Positions 26,195-32,328 of a stretch of DNA of 32,328 bases are shown here, piece by piece. The DNA is from Acidobacteriota bacterium. GTDB taxonomy: Bacteria; Acidobacteriota; UBA6911; JACOSC01. Under the pieces are notes generated by a model. It had not been told where the DNA came from, searched no databases, and saw nothing but the letters and a program-made list of their open reading frames with translations. Numbering within the stretch: position 1 is the stretch's first letter; the number at the start of each line of letters is the position of its first letter. The stretch covers positions 1 through 32,328 of the forward strand of contig JACOSC010000306.1 of NCBI GenBank assembly GCA_016179055.1, in the 5' to 3' direction. A program made the translations under genes and the position numbers.

Positions 26195-26325
26195 TGGATA
26201 AACCGGCCGCGTAGCGGCATAATGACTTTAGCCGTGCCTTTCAAGGCAGGGTAGGTCAGGCTGTGGAAATCCTTTCCGTCCCGACGCTGTCGGGACGATT
26301 GAACCGCAGCCACGGGATAAAAATT
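26195..26325. repeat. REP-like hairpins upstream of the transposase remnant
   Basis: Three hairpins lie in about 100 bp: GCCGC-GTA-GCGGC, GCCTT-TC-AAGGC and GTCCCGAC-GCT-GTCGGGAC (26278-26296, 8-bp stem). Hairpins of this form flank REP-associated transposases. The last resembles the CCCCGAC/GTCGGGG hairpins near 17158 and 17292. The upstream 25992-26194 shows no gene. Confidence 0.6.
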
Positions 26326-26478
26326 ATGACTAATACGTACACTTTATTTCGCTACCTCATCGTCTTCAGTACAAAAAATCGTACAGTATGGTTTAATATA
26401 CCCGCGATTAGTCGTAATCAAGGGGCGGCCTACCGCTCGTCAAGGGGATTGGTCCGCAAGGGCGCGAATCTATCTTAA
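26326..26478 (+). pseudogene. N-terminal stub of an IS200-like/REP-associated transposase
   Basis: MTNTYTLFRYLIVFSTKNRT is the typical opening of Y1 (HUH) transposases of the IS200/REP-associated class (usual form M-NTYT-LYYHIVFSTKNR). Homology ends soon after WFNI; the frame stops after 50 residues, against roughly 150-200 in complete enzymes. The HUH motif and catalytic tyrosine are absent, so it is inactive. It sits right behind REP-like hairpins and 12 bp before cystathionine beta-synthase, so the insertion's right part was lost by deletion. Confidence 0.75.
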
Positions 26479-26490
26479 TAAGGAGAAGGT

Positions 26491-27867
26491 ATGCTTTATG
26501 AAAGCATTCTGGATACGATTGGCAATACGCCGCTGGTAAGACTTAACAAGCTTACGCGGGGCGTTAAATGCAAAGTCTATGCTAAGCTGGAATATTTCAA
26601 CCCCGGCGGCAGCGTTAAGGACCGCATCGCCGTTACCATGGTTCAAGGGGCCGAAGGACGCGGCGAGTTGGGTCCGTCGGGGACGATAGTCGAGTGCACC
26701 TCGGGCAATACCGGCATGGGGTTAGCCATATTATCGTGTGTAAAGAACTACCGCGCCATTTTTACTTTAAACGACAAACAATCCCGTGAAAAGATTAGCG
26801 CCTTGAAAGCCATGGGCGCCGAGGTCATTGTCTGTCCCACCGCGGTCACGCCGGAAGATCCTCGCCACTATGTGGAAGTCGCGCGTCACCTTCATAAAGA
26901 GATCGCCGGTTCTTTTTGGCCTAATCAGTATGACAATCCAGACAATTGGCGGGCGCACTACGGGACGACCGGTCCCGAAATTTGGCGCGATACTGACGGA
27001 AAAATCACCCACTTCGTCTGCGGCATGGGCACCTGCGGCACTATTGTGGGCACGGGAAAATATTTGAAAGAAAAGAATCCCAAGATTAAGGTCATTGGCG
27101 TGGACCCGCAGGGCTCCATTTTCTACGATTATTTTCATCGGCGCCATATCCCGGAGGCGCATGTATATAAAGTCGAAGGGATCGGCGAGGATTTCTTTCC
27201 CAAAGTGTTGGATTGGACTTTTATCGATGACATGGTGCGCGTGTCGGACAAGGAATGCTTCGTGACGGTACGGAAGCTGGCCCGTCAAGAGGGAATATTT
27301 GCGGGCGGTTCGGCCGGCGGCGCGGTCCACGGCGCGCTGCACGTTGCGCAGAGCCTGGACGAAAACGCTTTGGTAGTCTGCTTGCTGCCGGACGGCGGCA
27401 TGCGCTATCTGGGCAAGATCTTCAACGATGAATGGATGCGGGAGAATCAGTTGATTGAAACGGAAATCCGTCTGAACTGCTACGACATACTAAAAGCCAA
27501 GAAGATCAAACGCCTCATTTTTGCTGAGCCGGGTGAAACCGCGATGTCCGCGTTAAAGAAAATGCGGTCCGGCGATATCTCTCAGCTTCCGGTCATTGAA
27601 TCCGGACAAGTGATTGGGACATTGCACGAAGACGATTTGGTCACCAACGTGCTGCTCGGCAAAGACCTCAATAGCTTCATTGTGCGCGAGCTTATGAAGG
27701 GCCCTCTGCCGGTCTTGAGCAAAGAAGCCACCCTGGAAGAAATCACGGGATACATCCCGGGTAAATCGCCTGCCGTTCTTGTAGATTTGGATGATGGGAA
27801 TTTCGACGTCATCACAAAATATGATTTAGTATCAACCGTCGGACAGTTTGCGGAAGGAAAGCTGTAA
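26491..27867 (+). CDS. cbs: Cystathionine beta-synthase (PLP enzyme with C-terminal CBS pair)
   Basis: Condenses serine with homocysteine to cystathionine, the first step of reverse transsulfuration, in the cytoplasm. 458 residues. The PLP fold covers about 1-320, with Lys43 in GGSVKDRIA as Schiff-base lysine, TSGNTG (70-75) binding substrate and phosphate-binding GGSAGGAVHGA near 272-282. A tandem CBS domain pair (about 335-455) may bind an adenosyl ligand; animal enzymes respond to S-adenosylmethionine through it, but here this is untested. No N-terminal haem segment is present. The PLP domain is related to cysteine synthase, so O-acetylserine activity cannot be excluded, but the CBS pair and the lyase gene downstream favour CBS. 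The start has AGGAGAAGG directly upstream. Confidence 0.92.
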   Translation: MLYESILDTIGNTPLVRLNKLTRGVKCKVYAKLEYFNPGGSVKDRIAVTMVQGAEGRGELGPSGTIVECTSGNTGMGLAILSCVKNYRAIFTLNDKQSREKISALKAMGAEVIVCPTAVTPEDPRHYVEVARHLHKEIAGSFWPNQYDNPDNWRAHYGTTGPEIWRDTDGKITHFVCGMGTCGTIVGTGKYLKEKNPKIKVIGVDPQGSIFYDYFHRRHIPEAHVYKVEGIGEDFFPKVLDWTFIDDMVRVSDKECFVTVRKLARQEGIFAGGSAGGAVHGALHVAQSLDENALVVCLLPDGGMRYLGKIFNDEWMRENQLIETEIRLNCYDILKAKKIKRLIFAEPGETAMSALKKMRSGDISQLPVIESGQVIGTLHEDDLVTNVLLGKDLNSFIVRELMKGPLPVLSKEATLEEITGYIPGKSPAVLVDLDDGNFDVITKYDLVSTVGQFAEGKL

Positions 27868-28009
27868 AGGATGCTGGGGGCTAAGCGCTCTGGATTATCC
27901 AGTCATCGGATGATTCCGTCGAATTCTTATCGGTCTTTGTCCCCCGTCCCAGAAAACTCGTCCAAGCCCCTCAAACCAATCAATCGGAGAATTTGGACTG
28001 ATCATAATT

Positions 28010-30286
28010 ATGGCATACCAACCTTTATGGCGTCGGCTCGGCGCGTTCTGGTTAGCGGCATTTCTCACCGCGCCTGCCCTCATGGGCGGCCAACCTCAGT
28101 TTTGGGAACAGGCCAACCAAGAAGAGTTAATCAAAGGTCGACTAAACGGTGTTTCCCTTACCAGTGACGGGAAGATCGTGCCGGCGCCTCGCTACCAGGC
28201 CGTCTTCGACGCTGAGCAAGCCTACCTGTTTGCGCTGGCCACCGATCGCCTGGGAAATATCTATGCCGGCAGCGGCCATGACGGCAAAGTCTTCAAGCTC
28301 GACAAGGACCGCAAGGGTTCGCTGTTTTACAAGACCAAGGAGCTTGACGTATTTGCCCTCGCCGTGGATAGCGCAAACTATCTTTACATCGGTAGCTCGC
28401 CCGACGGTAAAGTATATAAGGTAGCGCCCGACGGAATCGGCCAAGAGTTTTTTGATCCGAAAGAAAAATATATATGGGCGATGACCTTCGATCGCGCAGG
28501 GAATCTCTATGTCGCCACTGGCGGGCGAGGCGTGATCTACAAGGTCTCGAAGAAAGGTGAAGGCGAGAAATTTTTGGAGAGCGATGAGACCCACATCATT
28601 TCAATGACCTTTGACTTATCCGATAATCTGATCGCCGGCAGCTCGCCGAGCGGATACGTTTATCAAGTCATGCCTGATGGGAAGACTTTCGTTCTTTATG
28701 ACTCCAGCATGAACGAAATCCGCTCACTGGTCGTCGATCGCACTGGGAATATATTGGGTGTAGCCCTCAGCGAATCCAGCGGCAGTGCTATTGAGGCTGC
28801 CACGCCGGTAAGAGGCGGAATGGCTCCGGGAACCAAATCCGGCAAAGGTCCCCACGGCGACGAACTGGGAGACCTGCATACGACTCCATCGCTCTCCCTG
28901 CCTAAATCCGAGATTACCTCGCTGTCATCGCAACTCGCGGCCGACACGACCGGCGTCAAGTCGCTGCTCTTTCAAATCGCCAAAGACGGCACTGTAACCC
29001 GGCTCCGAACTTCGAAAGAAGATATCGTGTACAGCCTGCTGGCGCGCGATGACGGTTACATACTGGCGGGTACCGGCACAAAAGGGCGAATCCTGTCAAT
29101 CAGCCCGGCGCGGCGCGTCACCATTTTGGTGGAGTCATCCGAAGAACAGGTGACGGCGATGATTGGCGAAGGCGGCGCGCTGTTTATCGCGACCAGCAAT
29201 CTCGGTAAGATTTTCCAGTTGAAGGCTGAGCGGTCCACTGAAGGCTCTTACGAGTCCGAAGTAATGGACACGCGTTTCGTTTCCTCATGGGGCGCGGTAA
29301 GTTGGAGAGTTCAAAATCCCACGGGACAAGCCATCGAGATACGCACTCGTACAGGCAATACCCGTAAGCCGAATAAGCATTGGAGCGCATGGAGCGACCC
29401 CTATAAAGTTTCCGAAGGGGATGCCATTAAGAGTCCGCGCGCCCGTTACATACAATGGCAAGCTGTGTTCAAGAGCGGCGGCAGTGCCCGGCTGGTTTCC
29501 GAAGACAATGCCCTGGAGCGGTTGAGCATTGCCTACTTGCCGGCAAACATGCCGCCACGCGTGACCTCCATCAGCATCATGGCGTCCGGCGTCGCGTTAC
29601 AAAAAATTCCGACGATTAACCTGGGAGTTTCGGGCAGCGCCGGAATCGCCTACGGAGGCCCGTCGCCCGGCAGCCTCACTGGACTTGTGGCGGGTAGCGG
29701 TCGCCTGCGTTTCAAAGCTCCTCCACAACAGCGTCCGCAACCCGGGGCGCGCTCGATTACATGGAAAGCCGAAGACGACAATGACGACGAATTGCAATAT
29801 CAAGCCTACTTCCGGGCGGAGGGCTCCGATATTTGGAAGTTGCTGGAGAAGGATCTCACGGACGAGTTCTACACGATGGATAGCACAACCATGCCGGATG
29901 GTGTGTATTATGTAAAGATCGTGGCCAGCGACGTTCAGTCCAATGCCTACGGCAAGGCGCTCACCGGCGAAATGGTCAGCAAACCGTTCATCATCGACAA
30001 TACACCTCCGGCCATCGAGTTGGGAACCCATACGGTGACCGGCAAGCGGGCCGAAATTTATTTCATCGCACGCGATGCTACCAGCAAAATCCTGTCTGCG
30101 GAGTTTTCCGTGGACGGTTCCGAGTGGCGCAACGTGTATCCCAAAGATGAGATTGCGGACTCCAAGGTCGAAGCCTATCAACTGATCATCGACAACTTGA
30201 GTCCGGGCGAGCACACCATTGCCATTAAAGCGATCGATGCCATGGGCAACGCCGGCGCCGGCAAAGCGCTGGTCAAAGTGAAATAA
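28010..30286 (+). CDS. Large secreted beta-propeller protein with C-terminal Ig-like domain
   Basis: 758 residues, family not named. A signal peptide (GAFWLAAFLTAPALMGG) starts it. Residues 75-400 hold repeated propeller blades of the form D--GN-YAG-S-DGKVFKLD (LYIGSSPDGKVYKVAPDG, NLYVATGGRGVIYKVSKKG, AGSSPSGYVYQVMPDGKT). These are close to NHL/SMP-30/WD-like six- or seven-blade folds. The C-terminal part (about 520-758) looks like fibronectin/Ig-type sheets (SITWKAEDDNDDELQYQAYF, PFIIDNTPPAIEL, GEHTIAIKAIDAMGNAG). No catalytic residues are recognisable. It should lie in the periplasm or outside. The ATG has no good ribosome-binding site, and CATAAT ends three bases before it. It separates the two transsulfuration genes, without obvious metabolic link. 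Confidence 0.75.
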   Translation: MAYQPLWRRLGAFWLAAFLTAPALMGGQPQFWEQANQEELIKGRLNGVSLTSDGKIVPAPRYQAVFDAEQAYLFALATDRLGNIYAGSGHDGKVFKLDKDRKGSLFYKTKELDVFALAVDSANYLYIGSSPDGKVYKVAPDGIGQEFFDPKEKYIWAMTFDRAGNLYVATGGRGVIYKVSKKGEGEKFLESDETHIISMTFDLSDNLIAGSSPSGYVYQVMPDGKTFVLYDSSMNEIRSLVVDRTGNILGVALSESSGSAIEAATPVRGGMAPGTKSGKGPHGDELGDLHTTPSLSLPKSEITSLSSQLAADTTGVKSLLFQIAKDGTVTRLRTSKEDIVYSLLARDDGYILAGTGTKGRILSISPARRVTILVESSEEQVTAMIGEGGALFIATSNLGKIFQLKAERSTEGSYESEVMDTRFVSSWGAVSWRVQNPTGQAIEIRTRTGNTRKPNKHWSAWSDPYKVSEGDAIKSPRARYIQWQAVFKSGGSARLVSEDNALERLSIAYLPANMPPRVTSISIMASGVALQKIPTINLGVSGSAGIAYGGPSPGSLTGLVAGSGRLRFKAPPQQRPQPGARSITWKAEDDNDDELQYQAYFRAEGSDIWKLLEKDLTDEFYTMDSTTMPDGVYYVKIVASDVQSNAYGKALTGEMVSKPFIIDNTPPAIELGTHTVTGKRAEIYFIARDATSKILSAEFSVDGSEWRNVYPKDEIADSKVEAYQLIIDNLSPGEHTIAIKAIDAMGNAGAGKALVKVK

Positions 30287-30396
30287 AGGCCTTGCACCTG
30301 GCCTGGCGGTAGCGAAGCTGCGGCAGTGTTCCACCGGGCGGCTACAGCCGTGAGCCTTGTTAAAGTTTATGTAACTACCCAGCCGGCGCTCCTTAT

Positions 30397-30489
30397 CCCC
30401 GTAGGGGCGGCATGTTTATAGCCCGAAGCCATTGAATAGCTTGACTGTTTTGGAATCCCAGTTACTATAAACATGCCGCCCCTACGGGG
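30397..30489. repeat. Palindromic repeat with perfect 25-bp arms
   Basis: CCCCGTAGGGGCGGCATGTT (start of the left arm, 30397-30421) and its exact inverse (30465-30489) surround a 43-bp loop. The outer bases GTAACTA also recur inverted further out (30371 and near 30509). CCCCTACGGGGC also occurs at 6731-6742, linking it to the other palindromes. Confidence 0.85.
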
Positions 30490-30563
30490 CTGAGAGGCAT
30501 GCCTGACTAGTTACAATTTTAGTAACTGCTTAGTCACGCCTTCGATCAAGCCGGAGGCTTGAC

Positions 30564-30741
30564 AGCTATGAGCCGGTGGTTGAGCGCAGCGATACCACCG
30601 GTCAACGAACGAAAAACGGAGGCACCCTGAAGGGGTGCAAGCAAGGGCCAGACGGCTCGTGCCGGCACCCCGCTGGGGTGCGCCGGTTTTCATGGCGTGC
30701 GTTCCGGTGGTATCGCTGCGCTCAACCACCGGCTAATAGCT
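30564..30741. repeat. Palindromic repeat with 38-bp arms
   Basis: The arms 30564-30601 and 30704-30741 match as inverted repeats in 37 of 38 positions (core GGTTGAGCGCAGCGATACCA). Smaller hairpins lie inside (GGCACCCTGAAGGGGTGC and GGCACCCCGCTGGGGTGC). Together with the previous repeat this fills the gap 30287-30885. Open frames on both strands here (VERSDTTG-like) are artefacts of the palindrome. Confidence 0.85.
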
Positions 30742-30885
30742 GGAAACCCTACGGGTTTCCGCGCGATTCCAGATTTCAAATTGCGTAATTGTTCCACCAC
30801 CCACGTATTAGGCTACCCAGCCGATACGGAACCGTCGCCGTGGGCGGAGCAGTTACCAATTTTATAACCAGTGGGAGAAGGAACG

Positions 30886-32025
30886 ATGGGTTTTGCAACC
30901 GATGCTATTCATGCGGGCCAACAGCCGGATCCGACGACCGGGGCCATCATTACACCAATCTATCAAACGTCCACTTATGTTCAAGCAGAAATCGGCAAGC
31001 ACAAAGGCTACGAGTACGCGCGCACGCAAAACCCGACGCGTGCAGCGCTGGAAGCCAATATTGCCGCGCTGGAACGCGGGGTGTGCGGCATTGCTTTTGC
31101 TTCCGGACTGGCGGCGATCAACGCCACGCTAACGTTGCTGAAGTCCGGCAATCATGTTGTGGCGTCGAGCAATCTCTATGGCGGCACTTTTCGTCTTTTC
31201 GTACGAATCCTGGCCACTTTTGGTCTCGAATTTTCTTTTGTCGATACTTCAAATATTAATCTCGTGGAGGCGGCCATACAGTCTAGCACCCGCATGATAT
31301 TTATTGAAACGCCGACCAATCCGACGATGACGATCAGCGATTTGGCCGCCATCTCTCGAATCGCCCAAGCACACCGCCTCCGCTTCGTCGTAGACAATAC
31401 GTTCATGAGTCCGTACTTTCAACGACCCATCGAGCTGGGCGCCGATATCGTCATTCACAGCACGACCAAGTTTCTCAACGGGCACAGCGACAGTATCGGC
31501 GGCATGGTGGTGGTTAAGGACCCCGAGGAGGGCGAACGCCTCGCCTTTATCCAAAACGCCGCCGGCGCCATCCTAAGTCCTTTTGACGCGTGGCTCATTC
31601 TGCGCGGCACCAAAACGCTGGCGGTTCGCATGCGCCAGCATGATGCGAATGGAAGAGCCATTGCCCGATTTCTTGGCGGCCAGCGCCAAGTTCAGAAAAT
31701 TTATTATCCGGGGCTGGCGGACCATCCGCAGCATGAATTGGCGCAGCGGCAAATGAGTGGCTTCGGCAGCATGATCGCTTTCGAGCTCGGAAGCTTAGAG
31801 AAGGCTAATACGCTGCTCAAGCATGTCCGCCTGTGCAGCCTCGCCGAGAGCCTTGGCGGGGTCGAGACTCTGATCTCTCATCCAGCGACCATGACCCATG
31901 CTTCCGTCCCGCGTGAAGATCGAATACGATTGGGAATCACCGACGGCCTGGTGCGCATTTCCGTAGGCATCGAAGACGTAGAGGACATCATTACCGACCT
32001 GGAACAGGCCTTGTCTCGCCTCTAG
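30886..32025 (+). CDS. Cystathionine gamma-lyase/gamma-synthase-type PLP enzyme
   Basis: Cys/Met metabolism PLP enzyme of 379 residues, the usual family length. Key positions are YEYARTQNPTRAALE (substrate region near 43-57), SSNLYGGT, Asp170 in VVDNTF, and the Schiff-base Lys195 in HSTTKFLNGH. SLGGVETLISHPATMTH near 320-336 is the family's PLP and carboxylate contact. With cystathionine beta-synthase nearby, gamma-lyase (cystathionine to cysteine, 2-oxobutyrate and ammonia) is the likeliest function. Gamma-synthase or methionine gamma-lyase cannot be excluded by eye. The ATG at 30886 follows GGGAGAAGGA closely; the GTG at 30871 is upstream of that site and therefore rejected. No terminator is evident downstream. 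Confidence 0.88.
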   Translation: MGFATDAIHAGQQPDPTTGAIITPIYQTSTYVQAEIGKHKGYEYARTQNPTRAALEANIAALERGVCGIAFASGLAAINATLTLLKSGNHVVASSNLYGGTFRLFVRILATFGLEFSFVDTSNINLVEAAIQSSTRMIFIETPTNPTMTISDLAAISRIAQAHRLRFVVDNTFMSPYFQRPIELGADIVIHSTTKFLNGHSDSIGGMVVVKDPEEGERLAFIQNAAGAILSPFDAWLILRGTKTLAVRMRQHDANGRAIARFLGGQRQVQKIYYPGLADHPQHELAQRQMSGFGSMIAFELGSLEKANTLLKHVRLCSLAESLGGVETLISHPATMTHASVPREDRIRLGITDGLVRISVGIEDVEDIITDLEQALSRL

Positions 32026-32160
32026 GAGCGTGTCGGGGATAGATTTGGATGGGTCGTAGGAAATGAGAAATATTTTGTGAAATGTCTAAAAGGTTCTTAA
32101 CCGCAAGAGAAATAACTAGTTTTGAATCGTTGTTTCCGACAGACTCATAGGAGGAGCATG

Positions 32161-32328
32161 ATGTGCAATCGGCGAGGTTTTTGGCAGCGCGTTTATTGTT
32201 TCTCGACATCTATTTTCATACTGGGAGCGCTGCTCTCCGCGGCGGCATGGGCGGCCCCGGTACCGACCACCACTCGATATATGTCTACGACTAATGGAGA
32301 CATTCTCTATAGCTTGGGGTGTTCCCAG
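32161..32328 (+). CDS. Start of a secreted protein gene, cut by the window end
   Basis: The frame begins with two ATG codons (32158 and 32161). AGGAGG at 32149-32154 lies six bases before the second, which is preferred. The 56 codons visible encode a basic start (CNRRGFWQRV), a hydrophobic core (FSTSIFILGALLSAAAWA) and an AxA-like site, then PVPTTTRYMSTTNGDILYSL. It is a secreted protein; its family cannot be told from this piece. The bases 32026-32157 show no gene. Confidence 0.7.
   Translation, partial: MCNRRGFWQRVYCFSTSIFILGALLSAAAWAAPVPTTTRYMSTTNGDILYSLGCSQ

Noticed and set aside
30511..30788. Small frames with VERSDTTG on both strands
   Set aside because: The same motif appears on both strands because it lies in the inverted-repeat arms; not a protein family.
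26491..30886. Metabolite riboswitch (for example SAM type) before the transsulfuration genes
   Set aside because: I looked upstream of both genes and found only REP-like palindromes or unstructured short leaders; no conserved riboswitch core.

Overview
This is a 32.3 kb chromosomal stretch, about 55% GC by eye, from a diderm, flagellated bacterium. An Acidobacteriota-like lineage, probably deep or environmental, is my best guess. The clues are the FadL-type outer-membrane porin, the flbD-motA-motB cluster, many long secreted repeat proteins, a secreted SpoIVB/S55-type protein, a subtilase with NVIWGT repeats, and REP-like palindromes. This is inferred from gene content; no taxonomic marker other than one tRNA is present.

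Left third (1-11.4 kb, minus strand): two similarly built two-gene units. Each has a small secreted protein followed 30-40 bp later by a giant secreted repeat protein. The first pairs an LVIVD/propeller-like protein with a DUF11 repeat protein of about 1,695 residues, which the sequence splits by a single-base frameshift near 4565. The second pairs an FG-GAP/VCBS-like protein with an Ig/HYR/PKD protein of 1,078 residues. A 181-bp inverted-repeat element and a 553-bp composite palindrome separate the units.

Centre-left (11.4-16.8 kb): 1.6 kb without an intact gene holds a dead tyrosine recombinase (two stops, one frameshift, catalytic Arg and Tyr replaced) ending 18 bp before a tRNA-Arg(TCG) gene. 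A secreted subtilase with nine NVIWGT repeats and its terminator follow, then a FadL/OMPP1 porin with a good sigma-70 promoter.

Centre-right (17-26.5 kb): a nested palindromic repeat, a secreted helical protein of unknown function, a DUF6599-like membrane-anchored protein that may be translated leaderless, a rhomboid protease, and convergent to it the flagellar motor unit flbD-motA-motB. That unit sits behind a near-consensus sigma-28 (FliA) promoter. A second copy of the 181-bp element, an S55-type secreted protein and the N-terminal stub of a REP-associated (IS200-like) transposase follow.

Right end (26.5-32.3 kb): cystathionine beta-synthase and a cystathionine gamma-lyase/synthase-type enzyme together give a transsulfuration route. 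They are separated by a secreted beta-propeller protein and two strong palindromic repeats. The window ends inside a new secreted protein gene.

I see no CRISPR array, complete prophage, rRNA or metabolite riboswitch. The most interesting material is the family of palindromic repeats with a fossil transposase, the sigma-28 promoter, the reversed Ser/His motif order in the S55-type protein, the NVIWGT-repeat subtilase and the frameshifted DUF11 giant.
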